Shown here one piece after another: positions 19,433-31,034 of a DNA stretch of 43,881 bases (position 1 is its first letter; each line of letters begins with the position of its first letter). Under the pieces are notes generated by a model, which was given only the letters and a program-made list of their open reading frames with translations, searched no databases and was not told where the DNA came from. The DNA comes from Seminavis robusta (lineage: Eukaryota; Bacillariophyta; Bacillariophyceae; Naviculales; Naviculaceae): assembly GCA_903772945.1 (NCBI GenBank), contig CAICTM010000886.1, positions 1 to 43,881 on the forward strand. The letters run 5' to 3'. The position numbers were made by a program, and so were the translations under genes.

Positions 19433-22080
19433 ACAAGCCACGGTGATAAGCGTACCGTACCAGGTACTTGCACTTGAGGACTGCAATGGCTGCAGCTCGA
19501 TCGATGACTGCTGGAGTCGTCGAGTGAGTCAGTCGCATTCTTTGGCTGCTGGATTGCAAACAGTGAAATAGATTTCTCCCTGTACCATTGTAGTCTAGTC
19601 AAGAGAAACTTAGCAATCCCGTACCGTTTTGACTCTCGTAGATTATCCCGTGTTCTTCTCGAGGCGAATGGCTGTAGTAGGGGCGGTGCACGACAGGATG
19701 AGTGCTGGAAGTAAGCAGGAGTGGCTATCATCACAGCAACCCAGCCTGAACCATGAAGACTGGGGCGTTGAACATGCATGCACGAAAAGAAATATCAAAT
19801 GTCAATACCACGGTTTGCTTGGTTTTTCCACGGGGCCAGCTGTTGCCATCAAGTACGAGACTAGCTAGCTGACTGGTGTGACGCTCGTTCCTTTCTTAGA
19901 CGCCCTTGTCGAGCTCGCTCGTTGTTCTACGGTACATGAAGCCACATGTCGTATTCGAGGCCTGCAAGCAATCCTCAGCGAACGACCACTGAACTAGAGT
20001 TCATGTAGTCAGCAAGACGAGCGACCAAGCAGCCGCTGTAGTTCACGGACCTCTCTGCTGGGTTCGGACCCAGAGTTATGCTCATCTGGCTACCGTACGG
20101 GTAACGGTAGAATAGAATAGAAAAATAGAATCTGGACGGGCCAAAGCCTTTGCTCCTAGCTAGCAAGCTAGTAGGCAGCTAGCTACAAGCCTCAATGTTC
20201 TGCTGCTTCCTCCTTTGGCTGCAGGCAGTTTGGAGTTCAAGAATGGATCAATCAGTGGCGATTGAGTATCTTCCTTCCGTCAGAACTGCTGGTTCTTGAA
20301 TGACTGGGTGAGGCGAGGACAAGGACTTGTTCCCTCTGTGCACTGCGAACTGTATAGGGCAAGCTCTGCAGTTCCATCATACCGTTACTACTAGTACAGC
20401 ATGTCCATGTAAATGCCTTGCTTCCGAACAGAACTGTTCCTGGCTTGGCTCGGACTTGGGATCTTGGGATGGATGAGTGCATGACATTGTAGCAAAGTAA
20501 AAAGATAGATGGTTGGAGACGAACCTTGGACATGGGCCACCGTAGAAGCCTCCGTACACAGTCCATGATGACGACGGGGAGGGCCTGCATTCTTTGGCAA
20601 CTGCTGGATCATGCACAATGTCATGCCATCATGCCACATGTGTGGGCACATGTGGAAGATGAATAGAGGAGTGCAAGGAGGAACCAAGAACAAGCAGATA
20701 ATCCCGTGAGGGACAAGAAAGACTGTAGTACTACCCTGCGTACTCCGAGCACGGTGCCGGTATCGGAGCTAGCTAGAATCTGGGTCGGAGAACAGATCCA
20801 CTACTGTAGTCTAGTTGTAGCCAACTTTCGTGGCAATTGATTGAGCTGTGTGGACTACCGGTACTAGTACTCGTAAGAGTGACAGTCTTCATGCCAACCC
20901 CGGATTTAGAATTGGAATTCATCTCCGAGTTGAAGTCAGTTGCAATTGAAGGCATCCCTTCTTCCTTGACTTCCTTCTCTAGAGCTGGCTCGCTACCGTA
21001 CATGTAGTACTCCTAGCTTGACTACTAGCCTAGTACTCTGAGTAGCTAGTACTTTGCAGTATCGAAAAGAGGGTACAACAAGTACTGGATGGAACAGGAG
21101 GATCAACGAAAGAGGCGAACGGACCTGTTCACTGAATACGTGTGAAGTACTACCTGGTACCGGCACCGTAGCTACTGGTACCGACCAACCCGCCACAGCA
21201 GCAGCCGTTACAAATAAGAATTCACGGAGTTCTTTAGTTAGACTAATCCACGTACTAGTAGAATGTCATCGTAACGAGTACACGTACTCGAGTACTCAGT
21301 ACTTTCTAGCAGCCGAAGCCAGAGTACAGCCCTGGCACAATCTTACTGTAGGAGTATCTTTTAGTTATTTATAATCCGAACAAAGGGCAGGGCAGGTACA
21401 GAGTACAGCTACAGTACACTGTATTCAATGTACCAGAGAGCAGAGAGCTTTATGTAAGATAAAATTACCTTTTAAAGCACAAGTTGAAGGCGAAATGGCG
21501 GACAGGCTAGTGGCTTCCAGTGGTTGACTTGACTACTGACTACTACTCTGAGTACTAGAGGAGTAATTAAGCAAGTCACTAAGATAAGACAAGGATGAGC
21601 GCTTTTGAGCAGCTTTTGTCACCTTTGGTGGTGACCTTTTAGTTTTCCAGCAAGCCAGCAAGCGTGCAAGAACAACATCGACTGACTTTGGCGACTCGAT
21701 AGTAGAAATACTGATAGTAGAGTGACTGTAATGACCGTAGACAAAGAAGACTAAAGAAATCCAAGAAGCGGGAGCAGATTTTACTTATGACTTTGCCGAC
21801 ACGGGATTGTCAAAACTCCGAGTATTCTGCTTTTAGTACAGTGTAGAGAACAATCGGTGAAACTTCTAGACTATCTCCTCCGTTCGAGAGATTGTGCGGA
21901 GAATTACGAACACCAAGCTACGCTGCGGCTGGGTGACTGTGCTTGATCTGGGCGGAGAGACGAGCACTAAAAGAAAAGAAAAGTGACTTTGGCTCACAAT
22001 TCCAAAAGCTACACTTAGCAAAAGCCAAGCAAAAGCCAAGTAAAGCATTCAAGCAAGTTTCTTTGACCAACCAACCAACC
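19433..22080. other. Long intergenic region, palindrome-rich, no gene recognised
   Basis: I find no coding frame I would defend. GTAC, CTAG and ACCGGT words are dense (for example 21150-21182 and 21250-21302). A 22-bp hairpin with 9-bp arms (CCACATGTG and its complement) lies at 20634-20655. The end of this stretch is the leader of the bZIP gene, with a CCAACCAACCAACC run just before its ATG. Confidence 0.55.
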
Positions 22081-23007
22081 ATGAGCTCTCTCTGCACGAC
22101 AGCAAGCCCCGTCCCTAGTACTAGCACTAGCAGCCGCAAACGCAAGGTAGAGTTTTCATCTCTGAGCGAGAAAGAAGCGCGTGAACACAAACGCGCCATC
22201 AGCCGCCGCAGTTCTCAGCGCCATCGTCAACGTGAACGAATGGCCATTGAAGATTGCCAGGAGAAAAAGACAAAATTGGAAAAAGACAATCAGACGCTCA
22301 AAGCGGAAAATGAGTCCTTTAGGTCCATGATTCAAATGCTCAAGCAGAAGCAGCAGCACAAGCAGCCACAAAAGCTTAGTGTTGCTGGTAGTGTTGCTGC
22401 TAGTATTAGTGCTGCTTGTGCTGCTAGTACTAATTGTACTGACCCCCGTGTACTGCTGGCCAACCAGATTCAAGCTCAGAAGCAGCAGCAGCAGAACTTG
22501 CACCAGCAGAACTTGCAGCTCCTCACCCAGCGTGCCCTAGTAGGTACAGGTAGAGGTACAGGTACAGGTACAGGTACAGGTAGCTTTGCAACTGCCAGTC
22601 TTCGCCAGTTCTCCAACGAGGAACTCATGGAAGCACTCATCGCCAAGCGCCTCAAGCAGCAAGAGCAGTCACCTGCCATGGTCACGTCAGTCTCGGTCAC
22701 CCCTCCTCCTACTTCCCCCTCTCCTCCACATATTACTTCTCGTCCACAACTTATGAGTAATAATACAAGTGCAAGTGCAAGTGCAAGTGCTGCTCATCAC
22801 CTATTGCACCCATCCTATGGATACGCAAACTCGGGCTTTTCCGCTTTCAACCCCCACCAGACTGCCTTTTTGCCTGCTGCTTTCTCTTCCCACCATGCTG
22901 CCAACACCAATATGAATACCAACACCAGCGTCTTTGCCGCCGCCACAGCTGCCAATAACCGAAACATTGAACTACTCAGGCTACTCGCCGCTACCAATCA
23001 AGTATAG
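22081..23007 (+). CDS. bZIP transcription factor with altered basic region, 308 aa
   Basis: I chose the ATG at 22081 because the frame upstream has no earlier ATG. Residues 30-90 form a bZIP: the basic region EHKRAISRRSSQRHRQRERM leads into heptad positions C59, L66, L73, F80 and L87. The spacing matches N-x7-R-x9-L, but the usually invariant Asn is Ser41 (Arg49 is kept). The rest is low complexity: Gln-rich (QKQQQQNLHQQNLQ), a Gly-Thr dipeptide repeat and a Ser-Ala dipeptide repeat, both made by in-frame hexanucleotide repeats, then a Pro/Ser-rich and Asn/His-rich tail. It would act in the nucleus as a dimer. The Gln and Asn tracts are typical of activation or condensation-prone regions. There is no recognised PAS/LOV domain, so it is not an aureochrome. 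Confidence 0.85.
   Translation: MSSLCTTASPVPSTSTSSRKRKVEFSSLSEKEAREHKRAISRRSSQRHRQRERMAIEDCQEKKTKLEKDNQTLKAENESFRSMIQMLKQKQQHKQPQKLSVAGSVAASISAACAASTNCTDPRVLLANQIQAQKQQQQNLHQQNLQLLTQRALVGTGRGTGTGTGTGSFATASLRQFSNEELMEALIAKRLKQQEQSPAMVTSVSVTPPPTSPSPPHITSRPQLMSNNTSASASASAAHHLLHPSYGYANSGFSAFNPHQTAFLPAAFSSHHAANTNMNTNTSVFAAATAANNRNIELLRLLAATNQV
22551..22584 (+). repeat. In-frame GGTACA hexanucleotide repeat in the bZIP gene
   Basis: About five near-perfect GGTACA units encode alternating Gly-Thr. The unit contains GTAC, the same word that dominates intergenic DNA in this window. A second in-frame repeat, AGTGCA, lies near 22767-22790 and encodes Ser-Ala. Confidence 0.85.
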
Positions 23008-24355
23008 ACATGCTGTCAAGTGCCCAAGAAAGCAAGAAGAACATCAACAAGTTGGACTGGACTGGACTGGACTGAATTGATTCCCCTGTTTGCCCGTGTT
23101 GCATATGACAAAGTACATGTAACTTTATGATTCTAAAAACTCATGCACATACAACTCCAGCCATTATAATTCGCTAGACTACGGTATCTAGCTATACCGT
23201 ACCGGTACTAGTAGTACTGGTGTTGATTCTTTTTTTCTCTTCTCAATGCAGGCTTACCGCTACGGTACAGCCGACAGATTACTGTCTAGCTAGTTAGCCG
23301 CAGTACCGTAGCAACACTTGAAAAAGGTTTTCTATATGCATACATCTACATGCATAAAGCCAACGAAAGATAGATGTAGAGGCTGACTTTCGACAGCTCT
23401 TTCGACCCACTCGGCTCTGTTGCTGGTTCTGTTCTGGATCACATTCGATTCTGTTTGTGTTGCCAACCATATGGATGCACTCCTTTTACTGATGAAAGGT
23501 CCAGTTCTCATACTTGAATCGGATCGGATCTTATCTTGCGCGTAATCAAGATATAAGGCGACAAAAATTAATGACTTAATCCTCAAGCATGAAATGAAAC
23601 CTGAAAAGACAATAGAATCTTTAGAAACTTTTGTGGCCAACGCCATTCTCGGTACATACACAGTACTAGTAGTAGCCCGCGACCTCTACATCAGTGGCCA
23701 CACTGGCACACACTTGCTACTTTGGGATCGAGCGTTGTCAGTGTGCGTGTCAGTGGCTCGGGGAATAATAACTGTGTGAACATGAGGAGACCCTGTACCG
23801 TACCGCTATAGGTGTGCATGGCTGATCATGAACAAAAATTGTCAGAATATGATACTAGCTAGTAGGCAAGTTTGGCTGTTTTTTCCCTTCATACCGTACC
23901 GGTAGCTGTCTGCCTTGTTGGAAAGGCTGGCCATAAGGCTGCAACCCCTGCCTCCAGCAAGAAACAAAGGCGTAAAGACTCACAAAAGTGCCCTGTTGGC
24001 TGGTTTTTCTTTGTCTAAAGGGCAGCGAAAAAATACAATATTGTAGTAAAGTAATCCAAGCCACTTTCAACTGGAGCGAGGCAACAGATCTATTGCAGTA
24101 CCAGTAGCTATTACAGTATTGAAAGCCTTTCTTCGCTCCGGACAGAATCGTTCCGCCTTCACTTGTCCCCGTTTTCTCATCTTTATTCAACACACGCACC
24201 GAGCGCAACTATTTTAAAACACACTTGCTCTGAACTAAATTAGCAAACTTGTACATTTTCCTAAAATGTTTGTATAGCTAGATCTAAGTGAAGTACTCTA
24301 GCTAGCTACATGTACTATTAATAGCCAGCACCAGGTACCAGGTATATGAGTTTCT
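23008..24355. other. Intergenic, simple repeat and palindromic words
   Basis: Four tandem GGACT units are at 23053-23072, 46 bp after the bZIP stop. A dense palindromic stretch (ACCGTACCGGTACTAGTAGT) is near 23195-23215. I see no credible gene. Confidence 0.55.
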
Positions 24356-25000
24356 TCATGATGTCCTTCTTCCAGTGATAAAGTCCATGTTCTTGGCAAA
24401 AGTTCCAATTCGCTCTTGAAAGAATCGGGTGACCACTCCAGTTTGTCCAGCTTCTACTTCCTCCTCGTAGCTTTGACGGCGCTGCTGGATCCATCCAATC
24501 AGATCATTCTGAACGTCAGTACTCGAATGGCTACGACCTTGATCTCCTGCCGAATCCTCGTCTTCTTGTTCTAGTACCGGTAGGTCATCATCTACGAGCA
24601 AGCTATTCTTGGCATTGCACTTATTAATAGCGCCGCCCTTAGTGCTCGAGTGTCGAAAGGACATGGCAATGTCGGCCATGCTCTTAAAGTCCATCGACTG
24701 GAACATGCTGCGTTTTCCCCGTGTATGGGTGATACCGGTACCGGTACTACTGGCCGTTGCCGCGTTGCCTGAAGTTCCTCGAAAACTCCAGAGCGCGGGA
24801 TCTTCGTCTTCCTCGAGTCCAGGTCCAGCGCCTGTACTGCTAAGACCAACACCAACACGATGATCTATCACATACAGTGACATCATCAACAGTTTTGCTT
24901 TGGCGCCTTTCTTGAGGTTCAGCCAAACAAAAGAAATCAAACTCAGATAAATAAATGAGGTCCCGCTGCAGATATCGGATATCGGATCCAACCGCATCAT
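24356..25000 (-). CDS. Hypothetical protein with an N-terminal hydrophobic segment, 214 aa
   Basis: The frame starts with two adjacent ATGs (25000 and 24997). The first 50 residues include a membrane-like span (FIYLSLISFVWLNLKKGAKA) and a second hydrophobic patch (LLMMSLYVI). The remainder is polar and acidic, with a possible terminal helix (FFQERIGTFAKNMDFITG). Immediately before the ATG the minus strand reads TTTTCTCACTGTAG, a good splice acceptor, so the true gene may have an upstream exon and the ATG may be internal. I do not recognise the family. Confidence 0.5.
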   Translation of the reverse strand: MMRLDPISDICSGTSFIYLSLISFVWLNLKKGAKAKLLMMSLYVIDHRVGVGLSSTGAGPGLEEDEDPALWSFRGTSGNAATASSTGTGITHTRGKRSMFQSMDFKSMADIAMSFRHSSTKGGAINKCNAKNSLLVDDDLPVLEQEDEDSAGDQGRSHSSTDVQNDLIGWIQQRRQSYEEEVEAGQTGVVTRFFQERIGTFAKNMDFITGRRTS

Positions 25001-25333
25001 CTACAGTGAGAAAAGATAAAACCAGCACCCTAACCGATTGGGTTAAAGCTAGTGAGGTTGTAAAGTCCATCAACTCAAAACTGGTGTGTTGCCCGGGTTT
25101 GTATGGATAGTACAGTACCTAGCTAGATACTGGCTCCTAAAGACAACCGGGGTACTAATCATCTACTTTACTATGCTTCAAACTGAATTGAGCTCAATGG
25201 AAGCTTTCCTTACTGCTATTAATAGCTAATGGTAGACGTATAGAACATACAAGCAAGGCAATCTCGTCTGGCTGATCTGGCTTCCAGAAACGAAGATGCG
25301 TGATTTCCAGGGATTGCATTGAATCCCATCTCG

Positions 25334-25353
25334 ATGATCATGATCATGATCAT
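25334..25353. repeat. 20-bp perfect palindrome of TGATCA units
   Basis: Three tandem TGATCA units make a perfectly self-complementary 20-mer, 14 bp downstream of the stop codon of the next gene on the minus strand. Confidence 0.9.
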
Positions 25354-25367
25354 GGTGCACTTCCCTC

Positions 25368-25953
25368 CTAACCAAAGAACACGGCAAGCCCCATCACTGC
25401 CATGAGAACCATTGTAACACCATGGGAAAGGGAACCGGCAGTCTCAATCGTGACACTGCAATCAAGACCAATATCTGAGTACACCTTATTCACACTCTCC
25501 ACAACGTCCTCTTGAGCTTTCTTCAAAGCATCGCCATCACACTCCTTTGTCTGGCAGTACGGAATATTCTTAGCCTCAACCGTCTTGCCAGCGCAAGTAG
25601 TAGACTCCGACTGTTGCACGAACGTGGCATCCGTCACTGCAGACATAATGAGAGATCACAAATCAGCCAACGTTAGACTAGTTAGGCCAAGCCAAGTCAA
25701 ACTTTTACTGACACCAGCAACGCTACATCCAAGTCAACAATTACTCACAATTGCTGCAGTCTGATTCCAACTGCTTGGACGCAGGGAACTCGGCAAAGTC
25801 AACACTGCACGTGCTATCTGTGCAGTTGGTCACCGCAGATTCCAACAAAGGATTGAACTCCTCCACACTGAGGACGACACACACGGAATCCGAAGACACA
25901 GATGCAACACTAAGGAGCATCAATGCTGCAATGGATCGGAGGGCGGTCATCAT
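25368..25953 (-). CDS. Two-exon gene for a small secreted/anchored Cys-containing protein, 157 aa
   Basis: Exon 1 is 25953-25749 and exon 2 is 25636-25368 on the minus strand. The donor is GTGAGT, the acceptor CTGCAG, and the joined length is 474 nt with one frame. The start uses the first of two adjacent ATGs, giving the signal peptide MMTALRSIAALMLLSVASVSS. The mature part has about eight cysteines (VCVV, NCTDSTCS, DCSN, TTCAG, YCQTKECDG, LDCSV), and the end is a hydrophobic tail (GVTMVLMAVMGLAVFFG) with no following charged residues. That shape suggests a GPI-anchored or otherwise membrane-tethered surface protein with disulfides. There is an N-glycosylation sequon (NCT). It resembles small Cys-rich secreted proteins of oomycetes and diatoms in general form only; I cannot name a family. 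Confidence 0.78.
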
Positions 25954-27436
25954 CTTGCTTTGTTGGCTTTGCTTTGATAAAGTACTCTTGTTCTGACGCT
26001 TTTCCCGGAATTGTAAGATGGAATGAACCAACAACACAGTACCGGTACGTAGGCAACCAAACTTCCAAACATATTTCAACATGGTCGATCCTCGCCATCC
26101 CTTCATACAACGGGATGATGAGGAACAAGTAAATTTGGTGTGGAAATTTCAAAGATTACACAAATTTGGGGCTACTTCCCCTTTTTGTTCTCCTGAATCG
26201 TCGAAAAGATTTATGCATGGGCAGCATGTGGATAATTAGTTAGGGAACCAAGCACGTGGCTGACTTAACTCAGCCAAAAGGCGATCACGTGGCCAAATAT
26301 GGCGATGCCTTCAATTTGGCTATGCGTACGGTACTGTAGGTCGCGCTTGGGTGGAAGCTGACTGCTACCGGTACATGTACCTGTAGTTCGATGATTGCTG
26401 GTGCTGATGTTGCTATGCCCGCACCCAGCTAGCTAGCTAGCTATGCCAACAACTCCTTTAGACTTCTTTGGTTGCTGGCTGGTTGGTTGGAAAGTAGCTG
26501 GCAGGTGTTCATGGTGCAAGCGCAATCGAGAGTTGTTCACGTTTCGATTGCTTCTTCAAAGTTAGTTGCTTTCTCCGCTCTTTTTGGAGAGAAGTTGCCT
26601 GGAAATTATCAGGAGGAGCTGACGGTACAGGCAATGACGCAAGACAGTCCAAATGCCAGCATGAGGGATCAATGTTGTTCGGAGAAGAGGTCAGACAGAC
26701 TGCCGTCATTGGTCAAAGTCAAGAACGGCGAGTGCCGCCAAGTTGGAGGTTGGCTTCGCTTCACTAGCTAGCTATGGTAGCTGCTTACTTGCCTAAGCTT
26801 GGGTTTCGAAGTCGCTTTCTAGCTAGGTCACCCCCAAGTAGTACCATCTGGCCGTCCTTTGCACAACTCCGTTGACCTTGTTACAAACGATTTCAAAGGC
26901 TCCCTCCTTTTCGGGTTAGCTACAGGAAGGGAGGACATCATCCACAGCAAAGTGGGCCTCCTCTCCAAAGACTTGCCACAGTCCCAGTTATTTCAAACCG
27001 CTCTTAGCTATTAATAGGATGATGCACTCTCTAGTGGATGGTGTACTTTGATTGTTATCTGCCTGCCATGAAACTTGAAAAATAGATTTGCAAGCGATCC
27101 AGTTCCATCTTGTTTACATGTAGCTCCACCCAATTGCACGGTGGGAACTCATGGTGCATCTCTCACCTGCTTCAAAGGTCGCCGCCATCACAAGGAAGTT
27201 TCGTTTGCACCAGAATGCTCTAAATAAACTAGATCTTAGTATGTGTACATGTAGTGCAGTGTCTCCATCTAGCTAGCTTTTATGTTTGGCAGTGTGTCTT
27301 GTTTCAATAATATATGCACTATATATGATATGTATGGATTACTTCTAAAGTTGGAATAATATGGAAGTCAAGTGTATCCCTGCAGCCGTGTACGGTACAT
27401 TTAAAGTATCTGTTCCACTCGTTGGATGGCTTGAGA
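25954..27436. other. Intergenic between divergent/convergent minus-strand genes, nothing recognised
   Basis: The region contains CTAGCTAGCTAGCTA (26428-26443) and scattered GTACCGGTAC-type words. Short open frames are present on both strands, but none looks coding. Confidence 0.5.
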
Positions 27437-28234
27437 TTAGACAGCGGCAATGGATCCGGAGGAACAGTCCATTTCTGGATGGATGTAAGCAGGTGCCGGT
27501 ACGGAAGTTTGCCGGAGCATGGCGACGTAGTCTCGAGCCCGGGCGGTTCGAGCAGCTGCAGCCAAATGCTGGTCTTGTGCGACTGCGACTGCTTCGACAA
27601 TGGGTCTTGGTTCAAAGGGATTGCCTTGCTGGTCGTCCATGGCCACGAGTGTGCACAAGCGTTCGAAGCAAGTGGGATCGTAGTAGTTCGAGTGGCACTG
27701 CGGTGGAACTTGCATTTGGGCTTGTACGGTGCCATCAATGGACACGACACGAGGAAGGTTGAGGCTTGGAGGAGGAGGGACAGAGAAGGGCAGTTGCAAG
27801 TGAGCCGTCTGAAGAGGAAGCATTCCTTGTGAGGCTTGTTTCTCTAGAAGACGCTTAGCTTGCTTGCTCTGTTTGCTAGAACGGTATCCTTGCAGGAGGT
27901 CCCGGAAGGCTTGACCAACGGCCGACCGGGCCATGGCTTCTTCGAGTTGCAACCAACGACCGTTGGCCTTGTCGAACTTGACGAATCCGATCTTAGACTT
28001 GGCTCGAATAGTGGAAACGACCGACACGATGATATCCGTCTTGAGTTCGCGCGTCGACGACGCGGCCGTGTAACGACCCGCGTTGCGCTGGACCAGGTCT
28101 CGGAGTCGACGATTCCCGGGGTGGTTCTTCACTTGACGACCACGACCAATGATCACTGTGTGAGCACATGGTTGGTAGTCTTCAGATAGAAGGCTTGAAG
28201 AGGAGGGACCGTTGATAGGTGCTGATGAACTCAT
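27437..28234 (-). CDS. DUF6824-type protein, 265 aa
   Basis: The ATG at 28234 is chosen because the upstream extension of the frame has no ATG and reads like leader sequence. Residues about 25-115 fit the DUF6824 pattern frequent in diatoms: VIIGRGRQVKNHPGNRRLRD, then RYTAASSTRELKTDIIVSVV, FVKFDKANGRWLQL and AVGQAFRDLLQ. A Lys/Arg/Gln-rich helix follows (SSKQSKQAKRLLEKQ), then a Pro/Gln-rich region and an Ala-rich helix (AVAQDQHLAAAARTARARDY). The biochemical function of this domain is unknown to me. Its abundance in diatoms and its basic character have led people to suspect regulatory or nucleic acid-related roles, but nothing in the sequence proves that. It stands alone, with no operon-like partner. 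Confidence 0.85.
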   Translation of the reverse strand: MSSSAPINGPSSSSLLSEDYQPCAHTVIIGRGRQVKNHPGNRRLRDLVQRNAGRYTAASSTRELKTDIIVSVVSTIRAKSKIGFVKFDKANGRWLQLEEAMARSAVGQAFRDLLQGYRSSKQSKQAKRLLEKQASQGMLPLQTAHLQLPFSVPPPPSLNLPRVVSIDGTVQAQMQVPPQCHSNYYDPTCFERLCTLVAMDDQQGNPFEPRPIVEAVAVAQDQHLAAAARTARARDYVAMLRQTSVPAPAYIHPEMDCSSGSIAAV

Positions 28235-31034
28235 CTTGCTTTTCGATTTCGTAAAAAATTTAATAGAATAGTTGGTGGTGCTTGTGGTACGAGTACTAGT
28301 ACGGTAGTAACGTAACGTAGAATAGCTAGCTGTTTGAAGCTTCGAAGTCGAGGAGGCTTTGCGATTTGGCTGAATTGAAAAAGTGAGGAGAACTTGTATC
28401 TGATTGCTGACCCAAGCTTCACAAGGAGAAGATAATCCGCGAGCAAAGCAAAAGCTGAGCACTGTTGCGTGTTGCGACTCGTTAGCCAAAACGGTACTGG
28501 AACCAGAGAAACAAATCACAGAACTCCACTTCTTCTAGTCTCGCTGGGTTCTTGATGGCCAAAACAAATACACTAAACTTGATAGTCAAATCCAGATCCC
28601 AGCTGATCACCACCTCAGCAAGAAAGGAATCCTTTACAGTGAACATTCTGTACTGTAGACCAATATGACACGACATGTAACGAAGATCTAGCGAAACGCT
28701 AAGCTTATATCCAGAGTCTCCTGCCGTCTCAAAAACCATCTAACACCGCATCACCGTTCGATTCTACCCGAATCTTCCCTTTATGTGCCATAATGCTGCA
28801 GCTCAATGAAAACCACCAATGTTCGCTACGTTCACCTCCGGGGAAACAAGGTCACTCGCTGTGGCGATTATTATCCGAAATCGGTAATGGCTTACTCTGT
28901 CTGAAGCGTCCATCAAATAAATTACCTCCACCTCCCTCTTGTCAAAGTACTGACATTATTGTCTTTATTTGGAATTTATATCGACACATTGACCCTACTA
29001 GTATTTTATGAATGAGAAACCTATAAAAAGAGTATTATGAACCTTTATTGACGAATACAGTACAATACTTTGTTTGCTGCAGCAAAACATTTGGGTGGTG
29101 GGGGATATGAAAAGAAACCAACCAACGAAAGGAAGGCTGGTGCACCCCCTTCCCCCTTGGCAACAGAACGCTTCTCCACGATATACAGCTGTACCGTGGC
29201 GCAGCTGTATTGAGCTATGATACGGCAGTCGGAGAAATTTCTACTCTATTCTGAGTACTGAGTAGTGTCTCTACTTCTCTACAATGGTCTCTACAATGTC
29301 GTGTGGATATTGGATACTGAAAGCAGATGGTACGATGGTGCAGTACTGGTCTCACATTCATAGGGGGTACTGTACCGGTAGCTACTACATGTATGTAGTC
29401 TAGTATGCTGAGGTCGAACGACGCTAGTACTGTAGTGGTACGGTACTCTACTGAGGCCAAGACCATCTATCGATGATGGCTACGTACACTGTAGTAGCTA
29501 GTGTCTACTCGAGTAGTCTAGCTAGCTAGTGGAGCTGGATATGATAGCCACAGCTTCTGCCACAGCTTAGCTCGAGACACTTGGGGCAAGCGCAGGGTGG
29601 CACAGTATGACAGTATGAGCGGCAAAAAGCAGTGCATTGACCCCAAGAGGCGCAACGGAACTACCGGTTCTACACCATAGCCTACGGTACAGTGGTACAC
29701 ATATCCAACACGTAACAATGTCATGTGAGACAGTTTTCGCAAGAGCCTCAGAAACTAACTCATCACAGAAAGCAAACCATGAAGCGGCGAACTCCCAGTA
29801 CCGCTTCTTTTGATGCCACGATGCAACAGACAAGAGCTTAATTAAAACTGGCTTCATGTCCAGGACTTGACTGGAAGAGTTCCTTTCTCCCTGGTGCTTC
29901 GGCGTACGGTACGTCTACTAGCTAGTATGAGACCATGAGATCATGGGATAGATTTGATCTCCCGGTTGTTACAATGCATGGTACGCTTTGGCACCGTTCT
30001 GGACAACTGAACTGATCTGGTCTTAAAGTACCAGTAGGCAAGACCAACAGCCATCAGCTTTCGCAATCAAGAGCATAATATTATCTAGCTAGCTAATGCA
30101 ATCGGTGATCCAAAAGGAGTTGCTGATGTCTCGAGTTGCTTTATCCACTACATGTACCACCATTCCAAGATGCATGTAACCGCACCGGCACCTATGGCTA
30201 TGTCACTAGCCACTACCGGTATGGGATGCTTCTCTACTCCGAATTCTCCATCCTGCCAAAGCCAAGTAAGTAAGTAGACTGAGTCTTCCAAAACAAATAA
30301 TGTCAGGCTGCTGACCATGCAGTCGCAGGTCCTGCGACTGCCAAGACCCAGGTGGCCTTCTTTTGGCGCAAAGGCAACCGGTGTACATGTACTAATCGTC
30401 AAAGCGTCAACCATCCAGTTTGGCAGTTTGGAAAGCAGTGCTCCACAGGTGCGCACCCGTACCACCCTGCCAGAAGTAGCCAGAGGTGGATACCGCACAC
30501 CACGTAGTTGAAAGCAACTTGAACTAGCCTGCTGCCAAAGATAGATTGCTTCCCTCGTCGTTCCTTCTTGCCAGCCGGAGAGCTGAGGACTACAGGATGC
30601 TTGCTTTGATCCACTGCTAAGCCAAGCGAATCTTTGGTTTTGACTCGTCTCCATCCTTCATCCAATCATTCATTCCCCGGGGATTGTATTGCATGCCTCA
30701 ACCTCTCAGCTTCGGGCTGCACGCACGGTATCAAGCAGTTTAACGGGCTCGTGAAAGCCAGCAAAACTAAAAATTTCCCTGCGAAAGATCCCACAGGTTC
30801 TTCAAAGTTCCGAGACCAGCATTTTGTTGAAGTCATCTTTGCTGGGTTTTTGTGCCTTAACACTTGTAATCAAAAAGTTCGCTCTTGCCGGTCCTCTCTA
30901 CACAGCAGGTAAGTTTGGATACCGGTTAGTAGATCTTTGTTCCTTTGCGGTTCTGCTCACAATTTCCCCCAAAACACAAACAAACCAAAACACAGCAACT
31001 CAACCAAAATCCCACCTGATACTGGTACCCAAAA
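28235..31034. other. Long intergenic region, palindrome-rich
   Basis: There is no credible gene. GTAC/CTAG words cluster at 29370-29525. A good splice donor (CAGCAGGTAAGT near 30904) lies in the presumed leader of the next gene and could mark a 5' UTR intron, with an acceptor such as AACACAG near 30994. Confidence 0.5.

Noticed and set aside
20252..20693. Several overlapping minus-strand frames of 79-112 codons
   Set aside because: They overlap in different frames with no domain or composition bias; probably chance frames.
21943..22080. N-terminal extension of the bZIP frame
   Set aside because: It begins at a TTG, and the first ATG is at 22081 in a good context.
28235..28519. N-terminal extension of the DUF6824 frame
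   Set aside because: It begins at a GTG and has no ATG before 28234; it reads like 5' leader.
30148..30912. Overlapping frames on both strands up to 168 codons
   Set aside because: No recognised motif, and frames on both strands are equally open, which points to chance.
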